A stretch of DNA of 64,000 bases from Marinomonas hwangdonensis (GCF_003721245.1 NZ_RIZG01000006.1:160959-224958); one strand, 5' to 3'. Shown: positions 45,042 to 55,101, counted from the stretch's first letter. A program made the numbers and translations. Notes: generated from the letters alone by a model not told the origin.

Positions 45042-47707
45042 CGTGTTTCCTCCAATGGTGCTTTTTTATCACGTGTTATGCGAAACAATCTGAGCCGATT
45101 GGCATTGGTGACCACAGTGACCGAGGACAATGACATAGCCGCACCCGCAATAACAGGACTTAATAACCAGCCCGTGAACGGAAATAAAATGCCTGCGGCC
45201 ACTGGAATCCCTAAACTGTTATAGGCGAAGGCCCCCCACAAGTTCTGTTTGATGTTTCTCAAGGTCGCGCTGCTGATCTGAATCACATCGACCACGCCCT
45301 GCAAATCACTGTGCATCAGGGTAATATCGGCACTTTCCATCGCCACGTCTGTCCCTGCGCCCATTGCAAAGCCGACGTCGGCTTGAGCCAATGCAGGCGC
45401 ATCGTTAATACCGTCGCCTATCATACCCACTACCTCTCCTTCGGCTTGAAGGCGCTTGACCCAGTTTAATTTATCATTCGGCATTAATTGCGCATGATAA
45501 TCGTCAATCCCAACCGTCTGCGCCACCGCGGCAGCCGTTTGTGGGTTATCACCCGTTAACATCACCACTTTAAGACCCTGCTCTTTAAAACGACGGATCG
45601 CTGCCTTAACCCCTAGCTTGATAGGGTCTTCAATATAAAATACCGCTAGAACCTGCTGCGCATTCGCGAAAAAAACCTTGGTCGCATTTTGAAACGACGA
45701 ATTGTCACCTAACTCATCCGCCTCTGAGCGGCCCGAGCCATAAGTGTCGGATAAGTTTACGCTTTTTTCGGCCATTAAACGCTTATTGCCCAAATAATAG
45801 GTCTGTCCTTGCCATTGTCCGGTAACGCCAAGACCCGTCAACGACTCAAACGCGTCTAAGGTGACCTCTTGTTCCGTCCCCTTTTGATCTTTCAAAACGG
45901 CTCGGCAATGTTCAAGTAGCGCATCAGCCAATGGATGATTAGCGCGCGCTTCAAGTACAGAAACCAGAGGAAATACTTGCTCAGCATTGGCGTGTGAAGA
46001 CAAAGTGTGATGAACGACTTTGGGCTTACCTTGGGTAATAGTACCGGTTTTATCGAGCACAACCACGGTCAACTCACTGGCTCGCTGTAATGCATCGCCA
46101 TTACGAATCAACCCGCCGTATTCCGCGGCTTTGCCAATCCCTATCATGGTTGAAATTGGTGTTGCCAGCCCCAGAGCACACGGGCAGGCAATAATCAACA
46201 CAGAAATACTCGTGACCAGCATGTAGGAAAAAACCGCCTCGCCACCAAAATTGAACCAAGATAAAGCCGATAAAACCGCAATAATCATCACACTGGGCAC
46301 AAACACAGACGACACTTTATCCGCCAAAACACTAATAGGGGGTTTAGATCCCTGCGCTTTACTAACCATGTCAACAATCTGAGCTAACAAGGTATCCGAG
46401 CCTATTCGCGTCGCCTTGAACAACAAACTACCCTGACCATTAACCGTACCTGCAGACAAGGTACTGCCTTGGCTCTTCTCAATGGGCTCTGCTTCCCCCG
46501 TTAACATGGACTCATTCACCGTCGACTGACCTTCCAACACATCACCATCAACGGGAATACTGTCACCTGCTCGCACTCGCAAAATATCGTTTAATTTAAT
46601 ATCCGCCACCGGAATGCGCGTTTCTTTTCCATCATGGACGCGGATGGCCATTTTAGGACGTAAATCCAACAATCGATGCAGGGCACGGCTCGTCTTACTT
46701 CGGGCTCGTAACTCCAACGCTTGCCCCAGATTAATCAAACCAATGATCATGGTGGATGCTTCAAAGTACAGGTGGTGCGTATTTTCCGGTAACCAGCTAG
46801 GCACTAAAACCACCAACATTGAATAAAACCAAGCACAGCCAGTACCTAGTGCAATCAACATATCCATGTTCGCTTGGTGTAAAGTAAACGCCTTCCAAGC
46901 ACCACGAAAATACGATTTACCCGCACGAATCATAATCAGTAAGGTAACCATGCCGATCAAAAACCAAACGACTCGTTCCGTTACCGTGATTATCGTCATG
47001 CTCCCGCCAAACACCATATACAGCATAAGCGGAATCCCCAAACCTAAACCCAGCAAGGCAGATTGGCGCTTGTGATGATATTCAGCTGACTCTCGTTGTT
47101 CTCTCTCTTCTTCGTTTTTACCAGCATCCTCGATAAGACTGGCTTGATAGCCAGCCTCTTCAACCGCCTTAATCAGGTGATCAACCGACCCAGACGTAAC
47201 CACTTGCGCCGTGTGCGTCGCAAAATTGACATCAGCATGCGTAACCCCATCGCATTTCAATAACGCTTTTTGCACTGAGCTCACACAGCTAGCGCACGTC
47301 ATACCACCAATGGATAGCGGATACGTAACCTGTGTGTCTACAGGTGTTTTATCCATAGAAGTCTGGCTATGTGCTTGTGGCGCCTTATTGCTGCCTTGCA
47401 CCGGCTGTTGATTTGTCCCTGGGTTTGGAGTGGTTTTCTCTTCGTCAAATGGCTCTAACACCACCCCCAGCGATTGAAATCCGGCTTCTTCAATAATAGC
47501 TTCCACCTCGGACAAAGACAGATTAGACGTGACCATCAAGCGATGTTCTTTTGGTTTGCCCTCTACCTCGGCCTCAGGACTCTTTTGCTGAATAAACCGG
47601 CGCACCTTAGAGACACACCCTTGGCAAGACATCCCAGTAACGGCGAGCCATAACCTTGGTGAGACATTGTCTTTGTTTACGGCGTCTTCTTGCTGTTCTT
47701 TCATCAT
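45038..47707 (-). CDS. copA: Copper-type P1B ATPase (CopA-like)
   Basis: 889 residues. Two N-terminal HMA domains with metal motifs: GMSCQGC (about 25-31) and GMTCASC (about 135-141). The linker between them is long and polar. The core has the ion motif CPC in IACPCALGLATP, the phosphorylation site DKTGTITQG, HP in ANHPLADAL and GDGINDAPALAQAD. CPC with two GMxCxxC domains points to Cu(I) or Ag(I) export. The unusual CQGC motif, if it binds metal, differs from the typical CxxC. It follows a MerR gene by 6 bp and overlaps the micro-ORF by 4 bp. Confidence 0.92.
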   Translation of the reverse strand: MMKEQQEDAVNKDNVSPRLWLAVTGMSCQGCVSKVRRFIQQKSPEAEVEGKPKEHRLMVTSNLSLSEVEAIIEEAGFQSLGVVLEPFDEEKTTPNPGTNQQPVQGSNKAPQAHSQTSMDKTPVDTQVTYPLSIGGMTCASCVSSVQKALLKCDGVTHADVNFATHTAQVVTSGSVDHLIKAVEEAGYQASLIEDAGKNEEEREQRESAEYHHKRQSALLGLGLGIPLMLYMVFGGSMTIITVTERVVWFLIGMVTLLIMIRAGKSYFRGAWKAFTLHQANMDMLIALGTGCAWFYSMLVVLVPSWLPENTHHLYFEASTMIIGLINLGQALELRARSKTSRALHRLLDLRPKMAIRVHDGKETRIPVADIKLNDILRVRAGDSIPVDGDVLEGQSTVNESMLTGEAEPIEKSQGSTLSAGTVNGQGSLLFKATRIGSDTLLAQIVDMVSKAQGSKPPISVLADKVSSVFVPSVMIIAVLSALSWFNFGGEAVFSYMLVTSISVLIIACPCALGLATPISTMIGIGKAAEYGGLIRNGDALQRASELTVVVLDKTGTITQGKPKVVHHTLSSHANAEQVFPLVSVLEARANHPLADALLEHCRAVLKDQKGTEQEVTLDAFESLTGLGVTGQWQGQTYYLGNKRLMAEKSVNLSDTYGSGRSEADELGDNSSFQNATKVFFANAQQVLAVFYIEDPIKLGVKAAIRRFKEQGLKVVMLTGDNPQTAAAVAQTVGIDDYHAQLMPNDKLNWVKRLQAEGEVVGMIGDGINDAPALAQADVGFAMGAGTDVAMESADITLMHSDLQGVVDVIQISSATLRNIKQNLWGAFAYNSLGIPVAAGILFPFTGWLLSPVIAGAAMSLSSVTVVTNANRLRLFRITRDKKAPLEETR

Positions 47708-47713
47708 TTGCCC

Positions 47714-48136
47714 CTATTCTCTGTCCGTATTTTTCTCTTGCCACTCTTCTATCAAGCAACAAATAGAATGACCATTGGGTGTGCCATCAGGCATGTCATC
47801 CCAAGCGGCCAAGGCATTTTCCATGGTCGCTAAATGCTTTTGCAATTGGGCTATTTTTAACTGGGTTTCAGGCACCTTTTTCTGTAACAAATCGCGCACC
47901 ATGGGGCATGGTGAATCACCACTGTCAGACTGTTCAAAAATCTCTTCTATTTGATTTAAGCTAAACCCTAACTCCCCCGCTTGGCGAATAAAATGAAGCC
48001 GCTGAAGCGCTAAATCATCATAAAGCTGATACCCATTATTAGGATCACGCTGTGCACGAATAAGACCGCGCCGAGTATAGTGCCGCACAGTCTCTGCCGT
48101 CACCTGCGCTTTTAACGCCAACTCACTGACTCGCAT
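47714..48136 (-). CDS. MerR-family metal-responsive regulator (CueR/ZntR type)
   Basis: 140 residues. Winged helix at 1-70 (MRVSELALKAQVTAETVRHYTRRGL). Candidate metal ligands are Cys77 (SPCPMVRD) and Cys126-Cys127 (HSICCLIEE); CueR normally has two C-terminal cysteines about eight residues apart, so the pattern is mixed. First gene of merR-copA-microprotein; upstream lies a perfect palindrome in a long-spacer promoter, so it is autoregulated. Which metal it senses is inferred from copA as copper. Confidence 0.85.
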   Translation of the reverse strand: MRVSELALKAQVTAETVRHYTRRGLIRAQRDPNNGYQLYDDLALQRLHFIRQAGELGFSLNQIEEIFEQSDSGDSPCPMVRDLLQKKVPETQLKIAQLQKHLATMENALAAWDDMPDGTPNGHSICCLIEEWQEKNTDRE

Positions 48137-48172
48137 AACCTCTCCTTATCAGAGTAAACACATTCTCCCTAC

Positions 48173-48204
48173 AGTGTAGAACCTATGTGTAACACATAGG
48201 TCAA
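48173..48204 (-). promoter_or_regulatory. MerR-type promoter with 20 bp spacer and operator
   Basis: Minus strand: TTGACC (48199-48204), 20 bases, TACACT (48173-48178). The over-long spacer holds a perfect dyad, ACCTATGTGT and ACACATAGGT around one base (48181-48201). Over-long spacers with a central palindrome are the mark of MerR-family promoters. This should drive merR-copA. Confidence 0.88.
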
Positions 48205-48251
48205 GGTAAAAAATACATAAATCGCAATAAAACAAGATAGAAAAAACAGGT

Positions 48252-48283
48252 AAAAAAAAGCCGAGACTCTTCTCGGCTTTTTT
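48252..48283. terminator. Bidirectional terminator between merR promoter and ndh
   Basis: GCCGAGA (48260-48266) and TCTCGGC (48271-48277) with a 4-base loop, A8 before and T6 after. It can end ndh transcripts on the minus strand. Confidence 0.92.
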
Positions 48284-48326
48284 AAACAAAAATAATCGAC
48301 TTAATACTTAGGCACTAAACTCTTAC

Positions 48327-49616
48327 TCAATGCAGTTTTAGTTTCGGCTTGACGACTTTGCCGATTTTTTGTGCGGTCATAATAACCGTGGCTTTTAGCC
48401 AGCCATGGATGGCGATTAAGTGCAGTCGATAGAGGGAGATATACACAAACCGAGCAATGCGCCCTTCGATAAACATGCTGCCTCCTGTCATGTTGCCCAT
48501 TAAACTGCCAACGGTGCTGTAGCGACTCAGGTTGACTAGGGAACCGTAGTCTTTGTAAACATACTCTTTTAACGGTTCGCTACGAAATGAAGCTTTTATA
48601 TTTTCAAATACCAAGCTTGCCATTTGATGAGCGGACTGCGCTCTTGGCGGAACGAAGGTGCCGTTGGGCTGCTCACAAGCACAGCAATCACCAATAACAT
48701 ACACATTGTCAAACGCGGGAGTTTGTAAGGTGCCTTTTACTAAGATTTGGTTGTTTCGGGTGGTTTCAAACCCTTCAATCTGAGCAACAAAATTCGGTGC
48801 TTTTACGCCAGCAGCCCAAATCATCAAATCGGCTTCTATATTGCCTTCATCGGCCGTTTGAAAACCGCCGTCGTAAGCTCTGACCACTCGTGTGCCTTGG
48901 TTAATAACGACACCAAGGCGAGACAACTCTTTCGATGCCAAAGCAGCAACGCGGTCAGGCAGTGCCGGTAGGATTCTGGGGCCCGCTTCGATCAGTTCAA
49001 TCTGAACACGTTTCCCCGACATTTCTGGCATGCCATACGCTTTCAGCAAATCGGCTACATGAAACAGCTCTGCAGACAATTCAACCCCGGTCGCGCCGCC
49101 CCCAACAATAGCCAGCTTCAGTTTTGCGCCGCTTCCTTCTTGATGAACACGTAAAAATTGATTTAACAATGCCTGCTGGAAACGCTCCGCTTGTTTATGT
49201 GAATCAAGAAAATAGCAGTGTTCCGACACGCCTGGGGTGCCGAAATCATTGCTGACGCTACCAATCGCCATGACCAGTATGTCATAAGAGATGCGTCTTT
49301 CTGGTAGCACAACATGACCTTTGTCATCGTATAAAGAGTCGAGTAGCAGTGTTTTTGCTTCAGGGTCAACGTCAGTCAATGTGCCTAGTTGGAATTGATA
49401 ATGGTGTTTCGCAGCATGAGCACGGTAATTGACACCGTCGTTGTTGATATCTAAAGATCCCGTTGCGACTTCATGTAGCAGAGGCTTCCAGATATGCGTT
49501 TGACTTCTATCGATGAGCACAACGTCTGCTTGACGCTTTTTGCCCAATGCATGGCCAAGTTTTGTAACTAGCTCTAAGCCACCTGCTCCGCCACCAACAA
49601 CAACAATTTTTTTCAT
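48327..49616 (-). CDS. ndh: Type II NADH:quinone oxidoreductase
   Basis: 429 residues. FAD-binding GGGAGGLEL at about 8-16, a second dinucleotide motif IVGGGATGVELSAEL at about 170-184, and VIGDCCACEQP. A C-terminal segment rich in basic and aromatic residues (FVYISLYRLHLIAIHGWLK) fits the membrane-associated tail of Ndh. It passes electrons from NADH to quinone without pumping protons. Confidence 0.93.
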   Translation of the reverse strand: MKKIVVVGGGAGGLELVTKLGHALGKKRQADVVLIDRSQTHIWKPLLHEVATGSLDINNDGVNYRAHAAKHHYQFQLGTLTDVDPEAKTLLLDSLYDDKGHVVLPERRISYDILVMAIGSVSNDFGTPGVSEHCYFLDSHKQAERFQQALLNQFLRVHQEGSGAKLKLAIVGGGATGVELSAELFHVADLLKAYGMPEMSGKRVQIELIEAGPRILPALPDRVAALASKELSRLGVVINQGTRVVRAYDGGFQTADEGNIEADLMIWAAGVKAPNFVAQIEGFETTRNNQILVKGTLQTPAFDNVYVIGDCCACEQPNGTFVPPRAQSAHQMASLVFENIKASFRSEPLKEYVYKDYGSLVNLSRYSTVGSLMGNMTGGSMFIEGRIARFVYISLYRLHLIAIHGWLKATVIMTAQKIGKVVKPKLKLH

Positions 49617-49723
49617 CTATAACCGCCCATAAACGTTGAATAATCTGGAAAACACTCATTAAGCGCTTTCCAGATCCCACAACTTCATTCACAAGAAGAT
49701 ACCTTCTCGTCAGCGAATGTGTA

Positions 49724-50173
49724 TTACGTCGCTCTTCGCGCTAATAATTTATCAAGGGTATTGGCAAACGCCATTCTATCTTGTTGATTGAAACTAGCAG
49801 GGCCACCTGTTTGCACGCCGGAAGATCGCATCTGCTCCATAAAATCACGCATACCTAAGCGCTGTTTGATATTTTCTTTGGTATAAAGCTCGCCTCGTGG
49901 ATTAATCGCTAAGGCGCCCTTTTCAATGACGTCAGAAGCCAGCGGTATGTCTGCCGTGATGACTAAATCCGCCGTGTCTATGTGGTCGACAATGTAATTG
50001 TCTGCGACATCAAAACCAGACCCGACCACTCGACGCTCGATCCATTTCGACGGCGGTATAGCGATGGCTTGGTTCGCCACTAAAATACAAGGAATTTGCA
50101 CACGTTCAGCAGCACGAAAAAGAATGGTTTTAATAACATTTGGACAGGCATCAGCGTCGACCCAAAGGCGCAT
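49724..50173 (-). CDS. YaiI/YqxD family (DUF188) protein
   Basis: 149 residues. Starts [15 protein letters not shown], with the acidic VDADACP motif, and contains ITADIPLA and [14 protein letters not shown], all typical of DUF188/PIN-like proteins. Cytoplasmic. Possible nuclease by fold; function not established. It is about 107 bp upstream of ndh on the same strand. Confidence 0.9.
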   Translation of the reverse strand: MRLWVDADACPNVIKTILFRAAERVQIPCILVANQAIAIPPSKWIERRVVGSGFDVADNYIVDHIDTADLVITADIPLASDVIEKGALAINPRGELYTKENIKQRLGMRDFMEQMRSSGVQTGGPASFNQQDRMAFANTLDKLLARRAT

Positions 50174-50235
50174 AGTGTTCCCCTTTTAATTGGGTTACAT
50201 TATTAAACACATAAGAAGTGAAATCCAGAGGTGAA

Positions 50236-50277
50236 TAAGAACAAACGGAGCACTCAAGCGAAATCCGTTTGTTCTTA
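50236..50277. terminator. Long 14 bp-stem hairpin beyond the ETF-QO gene
   Basis: TAAGAACAAACGGA (50236-50249) and TCCGTTTGTTCTTA (50264-50277) pair perfectly around 14 bases. No T run follows on the minus strand, so it may be a weak terminator or a 3' mRNA stabiliser for ETF-QO, which ends 26 bp away. Confidence 0.5.
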
Positions 50278-50302
50278 GAAGACTGTCTAGCGCTAACCAA
50301 AC

Positions 50303-51952
50303 TTACATATTTGGGTAGTTAGGCCCACCGGCTCCCTCTGGCGTTACCCAGGTAATATTCTGAGCAGGGTCTTTAATGTCACAGGTTTTACAGTGAACAC
50401 AATTTTGCGAGTTTATTTGAAAACTGGGCCCATCACTTAGCTCAACCACTTCATACACACCCGCTGGACAGTAACGCTGCGCTGGTTCGTTGTATTTCGG
50501 CAGATTACTTCCGATCGGAATAGACGCATCGGCTAAGGTTAAATGACATGGCTGGTTTTCTTCATGGTTGGTGTTGGACAAAAACACCGAAGACGGTTTA
50601 TCAAAACTCAATACACCATCGGGTTTTCTGTAGTCTGGTGCAACATGTTTGTCAGCCAATTCCATGCAGGCATAATCAGGCGTCATATCTTTGAAGGTGA
50701 ACGGCAAACCGCCGGCAAAGAAATTTTGATCTAACCAGTTGTAAGCACCCCCCCAGAATGTACCCAGCTTATGCATGACTGGCACAAAATTACGAGACTG
50801 TTGTAACTCTTTACCTAGCCAAGATTCTTTAAGAAGATCATTAAAGGCCTCTAGCTCAGCGGGCGGATTTTCTAGCTGCAACGCATCAAAAATACTTTCT
50901 GCCGCTAAGATCCCGCTCTTCATGGCGGTGTGTGTGCCTTTGATTTTAGCTGGGTTTAAGGTGCCAGCATCACAACCAATCACCAAGCCACCAGGAAAAC
51001 TCATTTTGGGCAAGGAAGCCCAGCCGCCTTTTGCAATAGCACGCGCACCATAAGAGACGCGTTTTGCTCCTTCTAAATGCTGTGCGATGGCTGGGTGATG
51101 CTTGTAGCGCTGAAACTCATCATAAGGACTTAGGTGTGGATTTTTGTAATTTAAATCTACGATCAAACCCACAACCACTTGGTTATTTTCCAAATGATAC
51201 AAGAAACCACCACCACCCGCTTCGTTGCCTAATGGCCAGCCCGCAGTATGAATAACGGTACCAGGCTTACTATGAGATGCCGGTACGTCCCACAGCTCTT
51301 TAATACCCAGCCCGTAATGTTGCGGCGCTTTGTTTTTGTCTAATGCAAATTGAGCAATCAGTTCTTTGCCTAAATGACCACGACAGCCCTCAGCAAACAG
51401 GGTGTATTTGGCTTTAAGCAACATGCCTGGCATAAAGCCATCTTTTTCTGAGCCATCTGCCGCAAGGCCCATATCGCCCGTTATAATACCTTCCACTGCG
51501 CCATTTTCATCGTAGGACAAATGGGCCGCAGAAAAACTTGGGAACACTTCGACTCCCAGCTCTTCGGCCTGTTCTGCAAGCCAGCGGCAGAGGTTACCCA
51601 AACTGATAATGTAGTTACCGTCGTTATGTAATGACTTTGGCATCATCCAATGACTTAACTGTCTTGATTCGCTTGCTGAACTTAACCAATGCAGCTCGTC
51701 TTGATTTACCTTGGTATGCAAAGGCGCTCCCATTGCCTCCCAATCAGGAAACAGTTCAGCTAAAGCTACCTGGTCAACCACAGCACCAGATAAAATATGC
51801 GCCCCTATTTCTGAACCTTTTTCGACTAAGCAAACACTGATCTCTTTGTTTTCTGCTTTGGCTTTTTGCATGATGCGACAAGCCGCTGACAAGCCCGCAG
51901 GCCCCCCACCGACGATCACAACATCAAATTCCATTACTTCTCTGTCTGTCAT
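50303..51952 (-). CDS. Electron-transfer flavoprotein:ubiquinone oxidoreductase
   Basis: 549 residues from the ATG at 51952, which has GGGAGG 4 bases upstream; a TTG 12 bases earlier overlaps that site. FAD motif VVIVGGGPAGLSAA at about 11-24. The 4Fe-4S ligands near the C-terminus are Cys495, 518, 521 and 524 (YCPAGVYE and CVHCKTCDIKD). A membrane-association patch lies in the middle. It takes electrons from ETF, hence from acyl-CoA dehydrogenases such as the next gene, and reduces ubiquinone. Confidence 0.95.
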   Translation of the reverse strand: MTDREVMEFDVVIVGGGPAGLSAACRIMQKAKAENKEISVCLVEKGSEIGAHILSGAVVDQVALAELFPDWEAMGAPLHTKVNQDELHWLSSASESRQLSHWMMPKSLHNDGNYIISLGNLCRWLAEQAEELGVEVFPSFSAAHLSYDENGAVEGIITGDMGLAADGSEKDGFMPGMLLKAKYTLFAEGCRGHLGKELIAQFALDKNKAPQHYGLGIKELWDVPASHSKPGTVIHTAGWPLGNEAGGGGFLYHLENNQVVVGLIVDLNYKNPHLSPYDEFQRYKHHPAIAQHLEGAKRVSYGARAIAKGGWASLPKMSFPGGLVIGCDAGTLNPAKIKGTHTAMKSGILAAESIFDALQLENPPAELEAFNDLLKESWLGKELQQSRNFVPVMHKLGTFWGGAYNWLDQNFFAGGLPFTFKDMTPDYACMELADKHVAPDYRKPDGVLSFDKPSSVFLSNTNHEENQPCHLTLADASIPIGSNLPKYNEPAQRYCPAGVYEVVELSDGPSFQINSQNCVHCKTCDIKDPAQNITWVTPEGAGGPNYPNM

Positions 51953-52076
51953 ACTGCCTCCCAATTCGGATATTTTTATTCTGCTGTATCTTTTTCTATT
52001 ACTGTTACGTGCTGAAGCGCTCAGTAAGACTCACTAAGCCCCCTAACTCGTCATCATTAGAGACAAAGATACTGTG

Positions 52077-53846
52077 TTATCGATTGAAAGCATTTTTGTT
52101 TAGCTTGTCAACAGTTGATGCGCCAAACTTTATTTCATGAGCAAAACTAAACACCCTAGGAAGCAGGTGATCACAGTAAAATAAAACCGAGTGCTGCCAA
52201 GACTCTTTTTGAGCTTGCTCAAGATCCTTGCTTGCATTGGCTTCATGCAACGCTCTCATTTGCAGCCATGCGCCAATCAAATACCCCATAAGCATCATGT
52301 ATGGATAAGCTGATCCTGTGCCTAGAACAGGGTCTTTTTCCATTGCTAGTAAACAAGATTGAGTAGCGGCCTTAGCCTCCTCCAGCACCACGCGAACTTT
52401 TTCCGCATAATCCACCATATCGGGTGCTTGCCATTGCGCCAATTCGGTTTCAATCTCAGCCAATAAAGCCAACATCTCTTTGCCACCGTCACTGTGAAGC
52501 TTTCGACCGATCAAATCGATGGCTTGAATACCGTTAGTGCCTTCGTATATAGGCAAAATTCGTGCGTCACGGGCGTGCTGTGCCACACCCGTCTCCTCGA
52601 TAAAGCCCATGCCACCATGTACTTGAATGGCTAAAGAAGTGACTTCTTGCGCTTGCTCGGTAATCCAACCTTTTACAATTGGCGTGTACAAAGCGGTTCT
52701 TGATACGGCTTGTTGCTTTTGATCACCGCTGGCAAAGTGAGACAAATCATTTTCCACTGCCGCCACATAGACCAGTGAACGCATGGCGTCAATTTGGGAC
52801 TTCATCATCATCAACATGCGTAAAACATCAGGATGTTCGATAATGGCAGCGCGACCACTTCGGTCTGCCTTCATGCCTTGTTTGCGTTCTTTTGCGTACG
52901 CTAAAGCTTGCTGGTAAGCACGTTCAGAAATAGCCAAGCCTTGCAGACCCACGCCCTGCCTTGCATTATTCATCATGGTAAACATGGCTTTTATACCTTC
53001 ATTTTGCTGACCAACAAGATAACCAAGTGCGCCCTCGTTGTCGCCAAAACTCATCACACAGGTCGGGGAAGCGTTGATCCCCATCTTGTGCTCAACCGAC
53101 ACCACTTGCACATCATTACGCTCAGCAGGCTCGCCGTTTGCATCAAGAAGAAATTTAGGAACGATAAATAAAGAAATGCCTTTGACGCCTTCTGGCGCAC
53201 CAGGAAGTCGAGCCAACACCAAATGAATGATGTTATTGCTCATTTGATGGTCACCCCAGGTTATGTAGATTTTTTGGCCTTTAATGCGAAAAGCATCACC
53301 GTCTGGAATGGCTTTACAAGCAATGGCGGCCAAATCAGAACCCGCAGCGGGCTCGGTAAGGTTCATGGTACCCGCCCATTCGCCAGACAACATTTTTGGT
53401 AAATACTGCGTTTTCAGGGCATCATTGGCGTGCAAACTAATCGCCTCTATAGCGCCTAAACTGAGTAAGGGGCACAGTGAAAAAGCCAAGTTCGCTGACT
53501 GAACGCCTTCATTTACGGCCGTAGCAATAAACGAAGGTAAGCCTTGTCCACCGTATTCAGGATCACCAGACAAACCAATCCAACCACCGTCGGAATAAGC
53601 TTTAAAAGCTTCCTTGAAGCCTTTTGCTTCATACACTTGTCCATGTTCAACGCGCGATCCCTCTTTATCGCCACTGCTATTGATTGGCGCAATCACTTGC
53701 TCTGCCAGCTTACCGGCTTCACCTAAAATAGCGTCTAAAAGATCTCGGTCCATGGGTTCATCAAGATACGGGGACAAGCGGTCAATGCGCGCGACAGAAA
53801 GCAGACTAAAGACAATATCGTTTATTGGGTACTGGTAATCGCTCAT
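52077..53846 (-). CDS. Acyl-CoA dehydrogenase (C-terminal extended type)
   Basis: 589 residues. AcylCoADH N, middle and C domains in order: GLSGDPEYGGQGLPS, GTMNLTEPAAGSDLAAI (FAD/substrate signature), and IYEGTNGIQAIDLIGRKL with the catalytic Glu. A further helical C-terminal domain (about 470-589) places it in the ~590-residue group, like FadE5/FadE6 of Pseudomonas rather than the 815-residue E. coli FadE. Substrate chain length is unknown. It is followed by ETF-QO 112 bp downstream, a functional pair. Confidence 0.92.
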   Translation of the reverse strand: MSDYQYPINDIVFSLLSVARIDRLSPYLDEPMDRDLLDAILGEAGKLAEQVIAPINSSGDKEGSRVEHGQVYEAKGFKEAFKAYSDGGWIGLSGDPEYGGQGLPSFIATAVNEGVQSANLAFSLCPLLSLGAIEAISLHANDALKTQYLPKMLSGEWAGTMNLTEPAAGSDLAAIACKAIPDGDAFRIKGQKIYITWGDHQMSNNIIHLVLARLPGAPEGVKGISLFIVPKFLLDANGEPAERNDVQVVSVEHKMGINASPTCVMSFGDNEGALGYLVGQQNEGIKAMFTMMNNARQGVGLQGLAISERAYQQALAYAKERKQGMKADRSGRAAIIEHPDVLRMLMMMKSQIDAMRSLVYVAAVENDLSHFASGDQKQQAVSRTALYTPIVKGWITEQAQEVTSLAIQVHGGMGFIEETGVAQHARDARILPIYEGTNGIQAIDLIGRKLHSDGGKEMLALLAEIETELAQWQAPDMVDYAEKVRVVLEEAKAATQSCLLAMEKDPVLGTGSAYPYMMLMGYLIGAWLQMRALHEANASKDLEQAQKESWQHSVLFYCDHLLPRVFSFAHEIKFGASTVDKLNKNAFNR

Positions 53847-53987
53847 TTTTTTATTCTCCAGTTAGTTATCCGAGCGGATGTATCCCTATAGAATGTAAAA
53901 ATGTCGCCCATCTCTCAATAACAATTCAGGCCTATATTTCTGACAAATACAATCAGCGTTAGCAGACAACGCCGAAACGACAGCGTC

Positions 53988-55049
53988 TTACCGGCATTTC
54001 ATTGCTTTGCCAAATTTTAGATATTCCTCACTTTTTCGATATTCTCCAGGTGTCATGCCTGTCCACTTTTTAAAAGAGCGGAAAAACGCACTCGGCTCAT
54101 CGAAGCCCATTAATGCGGCAATATCATTGATACTCAATTGGGGCGCGTTCATATAGGTAATCGCGGCTTCTTTACGGCAGTCATCTTTGATGTGCTGATA
54201 AGACGTTTTCTCATCATTTAAACGACGGCGAAGGGTAGACACGCTCATATTGAGTGCACTGGCCACTTCTTCAGCGCTGGGCATTTCACGGGAAAAGTCC
54301 TTTCCTAACATCGCCATAACTTGCGACTTAAGACTATTGTCATTTTCTACCATGACCAACAACTGATAAGGGGCGGTTTTTAAAAAGCCTCTGAGACTGT
54401 CTTCTGTTTGCACAATCGGCATATCAAGATAACTAGCAGGGAACACCAATGCATTGGCATGCTGATTAAACTTCACCTCTGACTGAAATAACGTTTTGTA
54501 GTACTCCACATCATCCGGACGCTCACTGGTAAAATACGCGGCTTTTAAACTAAGTCGACGGCCAATCAACCAACAAATAAAATGATGCCACATTGACAAG
54601 GTGGTTCTTAATTGCTCTTTTGATTCTGGTGCCGTTAGGATCTCCACGTTTGTGGCGGCGGCATCTAAAGGCGCAAAAGTCACCATGGCAAAGCGGCCTT
54701 TTTTAATCAATACCGGCTTTACAGTGGGCCCTCGGCAAATCTCGTAAAAATCACTACAACGATACAAAGCGTGCGCCAGACTGCGGGCATGAATAATACA
54801 CAAACACATCATCCTGAAAGTGCCGTTGGGCACCTTGCCACCACTCAACATCCCAAAAGATTCATCTTGCATTAGCCACATGATTTTTTGGTATAACATG
54901 CCATAGCGGTAAGCTGAGAAATCTGTACCCTGATCAATTTCTTCTTGCTTAATGTCTAAGCTTGCCAACACGGCTTGACGGTCTAAGCCTTGTTCTTCAA
55001 CGGCTTTTAAGAGGTAGCGGACACTCGACATAGGAACAGAAGCTTTCAC
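53988..55049 (-). CDS. AraC-family regulator
   Basis: 353 residues. The N-terminal ~200 residues match the PF12625 arabinose-binding-type domain of OruR/ArgR-like regulators (RYGMLYQKIMWLMQDESFGML, FRMMCLCIIHARSLAHALYR). The C-terminal HTH_18 has two helix-turn-helices, ALNMSVSTLRRRLNDEKTSY and SINDIAALMGFDEPSAFFRSFKKWTGMTPGEYR. The nearby acyl-CoA dehydrogenase gene (141 bp, same strand) is a likely target by proximity only. Confidence 0.85.
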   Translation of the reverse strand: MKASVPMSSVRYLLKAVEEQGLDRQAVLASLDIKQEEIDQGTDFSAYRYGMLYQKIMWLMQDESFGMLSGGKVPNGTFRMMCLCIIHARSLAHALYRCSDFYEICRGPTVKPVLIKKGRFAMVTFAPLDAAATNVEILTAPESKEQLRTTLSMWHHFICWLIGRRLSLKAAYFTSERPDDVEYYKTLFQSEVKFNQHANALVFPASYLDMPIVQTEDSLRGFLKTAPYQLLVMVENDNSLKSQVMAMLGKDFSREMPSAEEVASALNMSVSTLRRRLNDEKTSYQHIKDDCRKEAAITYMNAPQLSINDIAALMGFDEPSAFFRSFKKWTGMTPGEYRKSEEYLKFGKAMKCR

Positions 55050-55101
55050 ATGAACCCCTTTTTATTATTCGCTTGTTAATCATAGCGTCTTTTTTTAGCA
55101 T

